Origin: Microcystis elabens FACHB-917
GTDB lineage: Bacteria; Cyanobacteriota; Cyanobacteriia; PCC-6307; Cyanobiaceae
Reading direction: 5' to 3'
Length of the DNA: 64,000 bases
NCBI RefSeq assembly: GCF_014698445.1
Contig: NZ_JACJSZ010000004.1
Location: forward strand, 62,001-126,000
Made by a program: the position numbers and the translations under genes
Part shown: positions 1 to 7,604 of the stretch, in pieces
Position numbering within the stretch: position 1 is the first letter of the stretch
Layout: each line of letters begins with the position of its first letter
Notes under the pieces: generated by a model
What the model saw: the letters and a program-made list of their open reading frames with translations, nothing else
Told to the model about the DNA's origin: nothing
The model's database searches: none

Positions 1-116
1 GCATGATCCAGGAGAAGTCAAAGCTGGCCGCCGACATCGTCGGCAGCGGCGAGGAGTGGCTCGGGGGCCTCGAAGTGGGCCAGCTGCGGGACCTGGTGGC
101 CCTGGAGGAAAGCTAG
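1..116 (+). CDS. SNF2-family DEAD/DEAH helicase, C-terminal end (5' truncated by window)
   Basis: Only the last 37 codons are present, reading in frame from base 3 to a TAG at 114-116. The tail contains KLAADIVGSGEEWL followed by LRDLVALEES, which matches my memory of the C-terminus of cyanobacterial SNF2/RapA-like helicases, where a 'GSGE-WL...L..LV.L' tail follows the helicase C domain. The SWIM zinc-finger gene downstream on the same strand fits, because SWIM proteins and SNF2 helicases are commonly linked. The stop codon overlaps the stop of the convergent desaturase gene. The catalytic part lies outside the window, so the call rests on the tail and context only. Confidence 0.6.
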   Translation, partial: MIQEKSKLAADIVGSGEEWLGGLEVGQLRDLVALEES

Positions 117-1183
117 GGCTGGCCCATGCGGCGCAACCAGCGGTAGTGGGAGGCCACACCGGCCAGGAAGGACGGGTGGCTGCGGAAGGGAACCTGGCAG
201 TCGCGGCAGGTCTGCTCGACGATGGCGGAGATCTGCGGGTAGTGGACGTGACAGATGTGGGGGAACAGGTGATGCTCCACCTGGAAGTTGAGGCCCCCCA
301 GCAACCAGCTCAGCAGGCCGTTGGAGCGGCTGAAGTCCACCGTGGTGGCCAACTGGTGGTCGGCCCACGGACCCAGGGGCGGGCTGGCGGGGTCGGCCGT
401 GGGGAAATCGGCCTCCTCGACACAGTGGGCCAGCTGGAACACCACGCTCAGCACGATGCCCTGCACCATCGCCGTCACCAGATAGCAGGCGATCACCGCG
501 CCGGGGGGATGGAAGTGCAGCGGCACGACGAACGCCAGGGAGAAGAAGATCACCTTGCCCGCCAGGAACACCAGCCAGTCGCCGGGGCCCAGGCGGGGCA
601 GGGAACGGTCGCCCCTGCCGCGGCCCGCCAGATCGGCGAAGTCGTCGAAGAACTGCCACTTGATCGGCAGCATTCCGTAGAGGAGCCAGAGGTAGAGGTG
701 CTGCCAGCGGTGCCACCAGCGGTGCGGCTGATGCGGGGAGAGCCGGCCGATCAGGCCGAGGTTGATGTCGTCGTCGTGGCCGGCGATGTTGGTGAAGGTG
801 TGATGCAGTCCGTTGTGCTTGTGGGCCCAGATCAGGGAACTGCCACCGAGCAGATCGAGGCTCATGGCGGCGGCCCTGTTGATCCAGCGGTGCCGGGAGT
901 AGGCGCCGTGGCCGCCGTCATGCTGGATGTTGAAGCCGATGGCGGCGATCGCCAGGCCCAGCACCACCGACAGGGCGATCGCCCCCGGGGCATCACCGAC
1001 CCGGAACACCAGCAGCCCGTAGGTGAGGGCGAACCAGGCCAGGATCACGGCCGTCTTGATGACCATGGCCGGCGCATCGCGTCGCTCCTGCCCGGTGGCC
1101 TGGAAGTGATCGTGAACCCTTGCCCTGAGAAGACCGTGAAAACCGTCGCCGGCGCCGAACGTGATGCGATCCAAGGACTCCAC
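113..1183 (-). CDS. Delta6-type (DesD-like) acyl-lipid fatty acid desaturase
   Basis: A 356-residue integral membrane di-iron desaturase that would introduce a double bond into acyl chains of membrane glycerolipids. The three histidine boxes are visible: HDGGH near residue 88, HNGLHH near residue 123, and QVEHH near residue 303. The Gln-type third box is typical of front-end (Delta6/linoleoyl) desaturases rather than of the DesC Delta9 type. The N-terminus (ITFGAGDGF) and the PHICHVHYP stretch after box three resemble Synechocystis DesD as I remember it. No fused cytochrome b5 domain is present, as is usual in cyanobacteria, where ferredoxin is the donor. The start is a GTG at 1183. The gene sits on the opposite strand between an SNF2 helicase end and a SWIM gene. 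Exact regiospecificity cannot be read from sequence. Confidence 0.88.
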   Translation of the reverse strand: MESLDRITFGAGDGFHGLLRARVHDHFQATGQERRDAPAMVIKTAVILAWFALTYGLLVFRVGDAPGAIALSVVLGLAIAAIGFNIQHDGGHGAYSRHRWINRAAAMSLDLLGGSSLIWAHKHNGLHHTFTNIAGHDDDINLGLIGRLSPHQPHRWWHRWQHLYLWLLYGMLPIKWQFFDDFADLAGRGRGDRSLPRLGPGDWLVFLAGKVIFFSLAFVVPLHFHPPGAVIACYLVTAMVQGIVLSVVFQLAHCVEEADFPTADPASPPLGPWADHQLATTVDFSRSNGLLSWLLGGLNFQVEHHLFPHICHVHYPQISAIVEQTCRDCQVPFRSHPSFLAGVASHYRWLRRMGQP

Positions 1184-1254
1184 GCCCTGCGTCCAGGCAA
1201 CCTAGGGCCAGGAGCTCCGGCAGGCGTCAGGATGGGCGGCGTGAGGCCGGTGGC

Positions 1255-2121
1255 ATGACCAGCTCGTTCCCGGGCGCCTCCGGCGCCATCACCACCCAGC
1301 TGGGCGAGCAGGGCCTGGGGCAGCAGCCCTGGTGGGTGGAGCAGTGGATGGAGCTGATCCATACCTACCGCTTCAAGAAGCGCCTGGAGCGCGCCTGGAC
1401 CTACGCCCGGGAGGGCAACGTCGTCTCGATCCGCTTCGAAGGGCGGCGCGTGCATGCCCGGGTGCAGGGCACCGACCCGGATCCCTACAAGGTGAAGCTC
1501 TGGCTCGACGTGCTCAACGACGAGGACTGGGGGTACGTGCTGGAGGCCCTGAGCCAGAAGGCCCGCTGGTCGGCCCAGCTGCTGGCGGGGATCATGCCGG
1601 CCGACATCGAGCGGGCCTTCGCCGCCAGCGGCAAGCGCCTGTTCCCGTTCAAGCTCCAGGAGGTGCGCAGCGAGTGCAGCTGCCCCGACAAGGCCAACCC
1701 CTGCAAGCACATCAGCGCCGTTTACTACCTGATGGGGGACCGCTTCAGCGAGGACCCCTTCGTGCTGTTCCAGCTGCGGGGCCGCACCCGCAGCCAGCTG
1801 CTGGGCGAACTGGCCAAGCGCCGCCGCGAGGGGGTGGCGGCCCCGCTGGAGCACGCCCCCCATCCGGTCCATCCCGCCATCGCCGACCCGGCCCGCTGGT
1901 GGCGCTACGACGCCCCCCTCGACCCCGACCTGGTGGTGATCACGCCGGCCATGGAGGGGGAATCGGGCCTCGATGGCGCCGGTCCCCTGCCCCTGGCGGA
2001 GGAGCCCCGCTTCCCTGACGCCAACCGACTCTTCCTGGAACAGCTCCGGAACCACGGGACGGAGATGGCCCAGCAGGCGATGGTGCGGGCGATGGCCACC
2101 GGGGCGGATGCCGAGCCCTGA
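1255..2121 (+). CDS. SWIM zinc-finger family protein
   Basis: A 288-residue protein with a SWIM zinc finger of form CxC-x6-CxH (CSCPDKANPCKH) at about residues 140-151. SWIM domains bind zinc and are thought to contact nucleic acid or proteins. Bacterial SWIM proteins are often encoded beside SNF2-type helicases, which fits the helicase end at the left edge. The N-terminal half contains YTYAREGNV-like and RVQGTDPDPYKV stretches typical of this family's bacterial members. The C-terminal third is proline and arginine rich. The ATG at 1255 is used. The stop overlaps the start of the next gene, so the two are probably cotranscribed. The biochemical role is unknown. Confidence 0.88.
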   Translation: MTSSFPGASGAITTQLGEQGLGQQPWWVEQWMELIHTYRFKKRLERAWTYAREGNVVSIRFEGRRVHARVQGTDPDPYKVKLWLDVLNDEDWGYVLEALSQKARWSAQLLAGIMPADIERAFAASGKRLFPFKLQEVRSECSCPDKANPCKHISAVYYLMGDRFSEDPFVLFQLRGRTRSQLLGELAKRRREGVAAPLEHAPHPVHPAIADPARWWRYDAPLDPDLVVITPAMEGESGLDGAGPLPLAEEPRFPDANRLFLEQLRNHGTEMAQQAMVRAMATGADAEP

Positions 2122-2629
2122 CCCACCCCCCTGGCTGAGCCAGGCCGCCATCGCCACCGCCGCTCGGCTGATCGAAGGTCACCGGCTAGCCTTCGGCCGG
2201 CCCCTGCTCGCCGGCGTTACGACCAGCCGCTCGCCCCTGCAGGGGGCCCAGGAACTGTTCGTGGCCGCCACCGTCGTGCTGGCCCATGACGGTGGCGCCG
2301 ATCCCCGGCTGATCTACGCCAACCGCTCCGCCCTGCGGCTGTGGCGCCGCAACTGGCACGCCATGGTGGGGCTGCCCTCGCGGCTCACGGCCGAGCCGGC
2401 CGAACGGCGGAGCCGCGCCCTGGCCCTTGAGCAGGCCCGGCGCTGCCAGGCGCTCGAGGGCTACGGCGGCATCCGCATCGACAGCGGCGGCCGCCGCTTC
2501 CGCATCGAGAACGCCCGGCTGTGGACCCTGCGGGATGGCGGCGGCCAGCCCTGCGGCCAGGCGGCCGCCTTCGGCCGCTGGTGGTGGCTGGAGCCGCCCC
2601 ATTCCGGTTCTCCGCCCCCGTTGGCGTAG
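2108..2629 (+). CDS. MEKHLA domain-containing protein
   Basis: A 173-residue protein starting at ATG 2108, which overlaps the end of the SWIM gene by 14 bases and implies translational coupling. The order of conserved segments (LIEGHRLAFGRPL, a VVLAHDGGADPRLIYANRSAL stretch, the W-RRNW-MVGLPSRLTAEP block, a region with YGGIRIDSGGRRFRI, then W-L-D) is that of the MEKHLA domain, a PAS-like sensory fold first described at the C-terminus of plant HD-ZIP III factors and found as stand-alone proteins in cyanobacteria. It may bind a small ligand, but no ligand is known. There is no signal peptide or membrane segment. Confidence 0.85.
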   Translation: MPSPDPPPWLSQAAIATAARLIEGHRLAFGRPLLAGVTTSRSPLQGAQELFVAATVVLAHDGGADPRLIYANRSALRLWRRNWHAMVGLPSRLTAEPAERRSRALALEQARRCQALEGYGGIRIDSGGRRFRIENARLWTLRDGGGQPCGQAAAFGRWWWLEPPHSGSPPPLA

Positions 2630-2765
2630 GGGCCGAACCCGGTCCGGGGGACCGAACCGGGGGCGTCGGTTCTCCCCCTCGATGGGCGTGGGAAGGACGG
2701 GCACATTGATCGGGCGGGTGGTTCCTCACCCGACCACTCCCAACGCTCCTTCGGAAGCACCCACC

Positions 2766-3221
2766 ATGCGCACGCTTCATCCCTCCCCCTTCGATCTGTT
2801 CGACCGGCTGGAGCAACAGCTGCAGACGGCCGAGCGCGTCCCCGCCGCCGAGATCCACGAAACCGAGGACACCTACACCATTGCCTTGGAGCTCCCGGGC
2901 GTCGACCGCGCCTCCATCGACGTCAAGGCCACCGACCGCTCCCTGATCATCAGCGCCGAGCGCCGCTGCCTGCCGTCGGCCACCCCATCGGCCGCCACCA
3001 CCGCCCCGGAGGCCGGCAACAACGAAGCCCCGGCCCCGGAAGGCCGCCGGCGCGCCCCGCTGCTGAGCGAATTCCGCTACGGCACCTGGAGCCGCAGCTT
3101 CCGCTTCCCCGGCGGCATCCAGCGGGACGCCCTCGAAGCCCACTACCGCGATGGCCTGCTGACGGTGACGGCGCCCAAGGCCCAGTCCCTGACGACGGTC
3201 AGCGTCAAGGTGGCCGACTGA
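2766..3221 (+). CDS. Hsp20/alpha-crystallin family small heat-shock protein
   Basis: A 151-residue cytosolic chaperone that would hold unfolding proteins as an oligomer without using ATP. The alpha-crystallin domain spans roughly residues 25-150. It opens with PAAEIHETEDTYTIALELPG and includes ELPGVDRASIDV and the closing block FPGGIQRDALEAHYRDGLLTV, where the classical 'A-x-x-x-x-G-L-L' motif appears as AHYRDGLLTV. A Pro/Ala-rich insertion at about residues 72-100 interrupts the fold in the usual loop position. ATG 2766 follows a GGAAG-like element. The gene is monocistronic in appearance, with 136 bases upstream that contain several GC-rich inverted segments and could hold its promoter. Confidence 0.93.
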   Translation: MRTLHPSPFDLFDRLEQQLQTAERVPAAEIHETEDTYTIALELPGVDRASIDVKATDRSLIISAERRCLPSATPSAATTAPEAGNNEAPAPEGRRRAPLLSEFRYGTWSRSFRFPGGIQRDALEAHYRDGLLTVTAPKAQSLTTVSVKVAD

Positions 3222-3231
3222 GCCCCCCAGG

Positions 3232-3289
3232 GCCTCGAGGCGCTCCGCGGAGTCGGGGCCCTCAGGCCTCCTGGCGCTCCGCTGAGTCG
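3232..3289. repeat. Short imperfect direct repeat, two 24-bp copies
   Basis: Copies at 3232-3255 and 3266-3289 match at 21 of 24 positions and are separated by 10 bases. The repeat straddles the end of the hsp20 transcript region and the last codons of the PilZ-like remnant. It looks like a local tandem duplication. I see no poly-T tract that would mark it as a terminator. Confidence 0.5.
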
Positions 3290-3557
3290 AGGGAGAGACC
3301 GATCACCGAGATGTAGCTGGTGGCTTCGATCCACCGGATCGTGCCCTTGAGGTCGTAGGTCTCTCCCTCCCCATCCCCCACCACCAGGCTGCAGGTCTGG
3401 CCCACGGCCGGGCCGTGGCCAGACCCGTCGGAGGCTTGAAACGGCCGGAACGGGAAGCTTCCTCGAGGCGCTTCTCCAGGCGCCGAAAGGCCTCCCGAAA
3501 CCGTTCCAGGTCTCCGGTGGCCACCTGTCTTCTCGACCGCGGCTTGGTCCTGACCAT
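3262..3557 (-). pseudogene. PilZ-like domain protein remnant, frameshifted
   Basis: Two reading frames on the minus strand together resemble a short PilZ protein. The 5' part, from ATG 3557, has a basic start (RSRRQ) and a helical segment (LERFREAFRRLEKRLEEA). After a frame change near the middle, the 3' part reads CSLVVGDGEGETYDLKGTIRWIEA and SVIGLSLD, which looks like the last strands of a PilZ beta-barrel, a cyclic-di-GMP-binding fold. The D-S-x-G motif expected in the middle is not visible, and the joined product would be only about 98 residues, short for the family. I read it as a decayed gene. A small intact unknown protein is the alternative. Confidence 0.35.
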
Positions 3558-3652
3558 GCTTCGAGGGTTCTGGGAACCCGCCGATGGTCTGACAGACCGA
3601 AAAGCCTTGTGCCCTTCCTAGAGTCCCAAGTGAGCGGAAGGAGTCTGACCCC

Positions 3653-5440
3653 ATGAGCAGCAGCACTGCCAGCGCCCCGAGCACCCTGCCCTCCCCAAAG
3701 GGGGCCACGGCCTCCAGGCTCAGCCTGCAGTGCCAACCGATCGGGGCCGACACCACGGCGATACGCTCCCTCGACTGGGACCGAAGCCGTTTCGACATCG
3801 AGTTCGGCCTTCGCAACGGCACCACCTACAACGCCTATCTGGTGCGCGGCGAACGCACGGCCCTGGTCGACACCAGCCACGCCAAGTTCCGCGACACCTG
3901 GCTGCCGTTGCTGGAGGGGCTGATCGAACCCACGGCGATCGATCACCTGGTCGTCTCCCACACCGAGCCGGACCATTCCGGCCTGATCGGTGATCTGATC
4001 GACCGCCACCCGGACATCGAGATCGTCGGCTCCAAGGTGGCGATCCAGTTCCTGCAGGACCAGGTGCACCGGCCCTTCCGCAGCCGGGCGGTCAAGAGCG
4101 GCGACGAACTCGACCTGGGCACCCATCCCGACAGCGGCGTGGGGCATCGCTTCTCTTTCCTCAGTGCGCCCAACCTGCACTGGCCTGACACGATCTTTTC
4201 CTTCGACCACGGCACCGGCATCCTCTACACCTGCGATGCCTTCGGCCTCCACTACTGCTCCGACGACCTGTTCGACGTCGACCCGGGCGCCATCGCCCCG
4301 GACTTCCGCTTCTACTACGACTGCCTGATGGCCCCCAACGCCCGCAGTGTGCTGCAGGCGCTCAAACGGATGGAGGGCCTGCCGGAGATCACCACGATCG
4401 CCGTGGGCCACGGGCCCCTGCTGCGGGACCATCTGCCCCTCTGGGTGGGCGACTACCGCGACTGGAGCAGTCAGCGCAGCGCCGGCGAGGCGTACGCAGC
4501 CATCTGTTACCTGAGCCAGTACGGCTTCTGCGACCGGCTCAGCCAGGCCATCGCCCGGGGCGTGGGCAAGGCCTCCGGGCAGGTTCAGCTCGTCGACCTG
4601 CGCGCCACCGATCCCCAGGAGCTTGCCGCCCTGATCGGCGAGGCCAGCGCCGTGGTGGTGCCCACCTGGCCCGCCGCCCCCGACGCCGACCTGCAGACGG
4701 CCATCGGCACCCTGCTGGCGGCCCTCCATCCCAGGCAGTGGGTTGGCTGCTACGACGCCTTCGGCGGCAACGACGAACCGATCGACACCCTGGCCGGCCA
4801 GCTGCGCTACCTGGGCCAGAAATGGGCGTTCGAGCCCCTGCGCATCCGCCAGGTTCCCGGCAGCGCCGACTACCAGCGCTGCGAGGAGGCCGGCACCGAT
4901 CTGGGTCAGCTGCTCACCAAGGAGAAGACGATCGCCGCCATGAAGGCCATCGACGGCGACCTCGACAAGGCCCTGGGGCGCCTCAGCGGCGGCCTTTACA
5001 TCGTCACGGCCCGCCAGGACGACGACGCCGGCGGCCGCAGCGGCGCCATGGTGGCCAGCTGGGTGAGCCAGGCCAGCTTCGATCCTCCGGGTCTCACGGT
5101 GGCGGTCGCCAAGGACCGGGCCATCGAGGCCCTGATGCAGGTGGACGACCGCTTCGTGCTCAACATCCTGCGGGAGGACAACCACCAGCCCCTGCTGCGC
5201 CACTTCCTGCGCCGCTTTCCGCCGGGGGCCGACCGCTTCGCCGGCGTCAACGTGCTCGAGGGCGTGGCCGCCGGCGGTCCGGTGCTCGGGGATGCCCTGG
5301 CCTACCTGGGCTGCCGGGTGACCCAGCGCATGGAGGGCCCGGATCACTGGATCATCTATGCGGTGGTGGAAGAGGGCAACGTGGCCGACACCACGGCCGC
5401 CACCGCCGTGCATCACCGCAAGGTGGGCAACCACTACTGA
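3653..5440 (+). CDS. flv3: Flavodiiron protein Flv3 (class C, canonical di-iron ligands)
   Basis: A 595-residue class C flavodiiron protein that, with Flv1, reduces O2 to water with electrons from the photosynthetic chain and so protects photosystem I under changing light. It has an N-terminal metallo-beta-lactamase-like domain with the canonical motif HTEPDH at about residues 103-108, a central flavodoxin-like domain from about residue 275 (YLSQYGFCDRLSQAIARG), and a C-terminal NAD(P)H:flavin-reductase-like domain from about residue 430 (MVASWVSQASFDPPG). Retained iron ligands mark it as the Flv3-type partner. ATG 3653 follows an AAGGAG Shine-Dalgarno element. Its stop overlaps the flv1 start (ATGA), so the two are translationally coupled. 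Confidence 0.93.
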   Translation: MSSSTASAPSTLPSPKGATASRLSLQCQPIGADTTAIRSLDWDRSRFDIEFGLRNGTTYNAYLVRGERTALVDTSHAKFRDTWLPLLEGLIEPTAIDHLVVSHTEPDHSGLIGDLIDRHPDIEIVGSKVAIQFLQDQVHRPFRSRAVKSGDELDLGTHPDSGVGHRFSFLSAPNLHWPDTIFSFDHGTGILYTCDAFGLHYCSDDLFDVDPGAIAPDFRFYYDCLMAPNARSVLQALKRMEGLPEITTIAVGHGPLLRDHLPLWVGDYRDWSSQRSAGEAYAAICYLSQYGFCDRLSQAIARGVGKASGQVQLVDLRATDPQELAALIGEASAVVVPTWPAAPDADLQTAIGTLLAALHPRQWVGCYDAFGGNDEPIDTLAGQLRYLGQKWAFEPLRIRQVPGSADYQRCEEAGTDLGQLLTKEKTIAAMKAIDGDLDKALGRLSGGLYIVTARQDDDAGGRSGAMVASWVSQASFDPPGLTVAVAKDRAIEALMQVDDRFVLNILREDNHQPLLRHFLRRFPPGADRFAGVNVLEGVAAGGPVLGDALAYLGCRVTQRMEGPDHWIIYAVVEEGNVADTTAATAVHHRKVGNHY

Positions 5441-7263
5441 TGACCACCACCCCCTCCACCTCCACCTCCGATCGGCGCGTCATCACCCTGCCGGTGGAAC
5501 CCGGCCTGCTCTGCCTGCGCGGCCTCAGCCCCAGGCGTCTGCGCTTCGAAGTGGAATACGGCCTCGAGCGGGGCACCACCGCCAACAGCTTCCTGTTCCA
5601 GCAGGGTGCCCCCGGCGGCGCCCCGGTGCTGGTGCACCCGCCGGGGGCCTCCTTCGCCGCCCCCTTCCTGGAGCAGCTGGCGTCGCTCGTGCCCGCCAAC
5701 GCGCCCCTCAAGGTGGTGGTGGGCCACGTCAACCCCAACCGGGTCGCCCTGCTCAGGCAGCTGGCGACGGGCTGGCCGGCCACGGTGCTGGTGGCCTCCA
5801 ATCCCGGCGCCCAGGTGCTGGCCGAGCTCTGGGACCAGCAGCGGCCCGCCCCGCCAGGTGAGGCCGCCACCCCAGCCGACCCCGTGCCCCTGCCGACGAT
5901 CGAGGTGGTCAAGCAGGAGAACAGCCGCACCCTCGCCGACGGGCACGTCCTGACCCTGCTCCCCACCCCGACCCCCCGCTGGCCCGGCGGCCTGATCGCC
6001 TTCGAGGCCACCACCGGACTGCTGATGAGCGGCAAGTTCTTCGCCGCCCACCTCTGCACCGAGGACTTCGCCGAGGCGAACCGCACCAGCACCGAGGAGG
6101 ACCGCCGCTACTACTACGACTGCCTGATGGCGCCGATGGCCCGCCAGGTGGAGACGGTGGTCGACCGGCTCGACGACCTGCCGATCCACACCATCGCGCC
6201 CGGCCACGGCCCGGCCATCGCCCAGAGCTGGCGCAGCCTGCTGGCCGACTACCGCCGCTGGGGGGAAAGCCAGGACAAGGCCAGCCTGTCGGTGGCGCTG
6301 CTGTATGCCAGCGCCTACGGCAACACGGCGGCCATCGCCGACGCCCTCTCCCAGGGGGTGGCGCGCAGCGGCGTGCGGGTCGAGAGCATCAACTGCGAAT
6401 TCGCTCCCTCCGAGCAGCTGGTGACAGCGATCCACTCCTGTGATGCCCTGCTGATCGGCTCCCCCACCCTCGGGGGCCACGCCCCCACCCCGATTGTCTC
6501 CGCCCTCGGCACCGTGCTGGCCGAGGGCGACCGGGCCAAGCCGGTGGGCGTGTTCGGCAGCTTCGGCTGGAGCGGCGAAGCCATCGACCTGCTTGAAGCC
6601 AAGCTCCGCGACGGCGGTTTTGCGTTCGCCTTCGATCCGATCCGGGTCAAGTTCAGCCCGGATCTGGCCACCCTGCGGACCCTGGAGGAAACGGGCACCG
6701 CCCTGGGCCGCCGCCTGCGCCAGCAGCATCGCCAGGCCCAGCGGCGCAGCACGATCGGAGGCCTCAGCGAGAGCCGCACCAACCCGGCGATCCAGGCCCT
6801 CGGCCGGGTGGTGGGGTCGCTGTGCGTGGTGCTGGCCCGCAAGGGGGACGGCCCCGAGGCGATCGGTGGGGCGATGGTGGCCAGCTGGGTGAGCCAGGCC
6901 AGCTTCAGCCCCCCCGGCTTCACCGTGGCCGTGGCCAAGGACCGGGCGATCGAGAGCCTGCTGCACGTGGGGGACGCCTTCTCCCTCAACGTGCTGGCGT
7001 CCGGGCGCGAAAGCGGCCCGATGAAGCGCTTCCTGCAGCCCTTCCCCCCCGGGGCCGACCGGCTGGCGGGCCTGGATCTGGAGACTGGACCCAGCGGCCA
7101 GCCCCTGTTGCCCGAGGCGTTGGCCTGGCTTGAGGCCCGGGTGAGCCAGCGGATGGAATGCGGCGACCACTGGCTGATCTACGGAGAGGCCCTCAGCGGC
7201 GACCTGCTGGATCCTTCCGCCACGACGGCCGTGCACCAGCGCCGCAGCGGGGCAGCTTACTGA
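5440..7263 (+). CDS. flv1: Flavodiiron protein Flv1 (class C, non-canonical di-iron ligands)
   Basis: A 607-residue partner of Flv3 with the same three-domain layout. In place of the HxExDH metal motif the lactamase-like domain carries GHVNPNRV at about residues 94-101, so the usual His, Glu and Asp ligands are missing. This loss is characteristic of Flv1-type proteins, which work as a heterodimer with Flv3. The flavodoxin domain (LLYASAYGNTAAIADALSQG) and the flavin-reductase domain (MVASWVSQASFSPPGF) are intact. ATG 5440 overlaps the flv3 TGA by one base. The lactamase domain also has a proline-rich insertion around residues 134-150. No other gene follows closely on this strand, so the operon probably contains just these two. 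Confidence 0.92.
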   Translation: MTTTPSTSTSDRRVITLPVEPGLLCLRGLSPRRLRFEVEYGLERGTTANSFLFQQGAPGGAPVLVHPPGASFAAPFLEQLASLVPANAPLKVVVGHVNPNRVALLRQLATGWPATVLVASNPGAQVLAELWDQQRPAPPGEAATPADPVPLPTIEVVKQENSRTLADGHVLTLLPTPTPRWPGGLIAFEATTGLLMSGKFFAAHLCTEDFAEANRTSTEEDRRYYYDCLMAPMARQVETVVDRLDDLPIHTIAPGHGPAIAQSWRSLLADYRRWGESQDKASLSVALLYASAYGNTAAIADALSQGVARSGVRVESINCEFAPSEQLVTAIHSCDALLIGSPTLGGHAPTPIVSALGTVLAEGDRAKPVGVFGSFGWSGEAIDLLEAKLRDGGFAFAFDPIRVKFSPDLATLRTLEETGTALGRRLRQQHRQAQRRSTIGGLSESRTNPAIQALGRVVGSLCVVLARKGDGPEAIGGAMVASWVSQASFSPPGFTVAVAKDRAIESLLHVGDAFSLNVLASGRESGPMKRFLQPFPPGADRLAGLDLETGPSGQPLLPEALAWLEARVSQRMECGDHWLIYGEALSGDLLDPSATTAVHQRRSGAAY

Positions 7264-7284
7264 GCGGCCTACTGGGCGGCCGGC

Positions 7285-7518
7285 TCAGGCCGCGTGGGGC
7301 GGGGTGGGCGATCCGCCGCCGCCCGCCTGGAAGGGAAGCACCAGCGTGGCCCAGTGGTCGGGCCGCTCGGGACGGCTGCGCCGGGCCCGGCGCACCCCGA
7401 AGGGGACCCGCACCACGTTGGTGCCATCCACCCGCTGGCTGGCCTCCGGCAGATCCGGGGAAAGGATCCCCATCCCCGGCTCACCGCCTGAACTGTCGTT
7501 GCCGTTCATGAACCCCAT
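7285..7518 (-). CDS. Small conserved-looking hypothetical protein
   Basis: A 77-residue frame starting at ATG 7518, with a second in-frame ATG at 7509. The N-terminal part reads MGILSPDLPEASQRV and the middle VVRVPFGVRRARRSRPERPDHW, which looks like a basic surface patch. The frame lies alone between the flv operon and gcvP and reads away from neither. I do not recognise the family. Short basic cyanobacterial proteins with an 'NVVR-PFGVRR' stretch seem familiar, but I cannot name one. No convincing Shine-Dalgarno element is seen. It could be a chance frame in GC-rich DNA. Confidence 0.4.
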   Translation of the reverse strand: MGFMNGNDSSGGEPGMGILSPDLPEASQRVDGTNVVRVPFGVRRARRSRPERPDHWATLVLPFQAGGGGSPTPPHAA

Positions 7519-7604
7519 GACAATGAAAGGCGGTCGCCATCGCCCATGGAGGATGGCACAGCAATGATGCGGCATCCCGGGCGGAAAAGGTACCGCGGGA
7601 ACAT

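Noticed and set aside
3143-5434. A 763-codon minus-strand frame opposite flv3.
   Set aside because: It is a GC-driven antisense shadow with low-complexity Gly/Val/Ala sequence and no domain. The flv3 frame explains the region fully.
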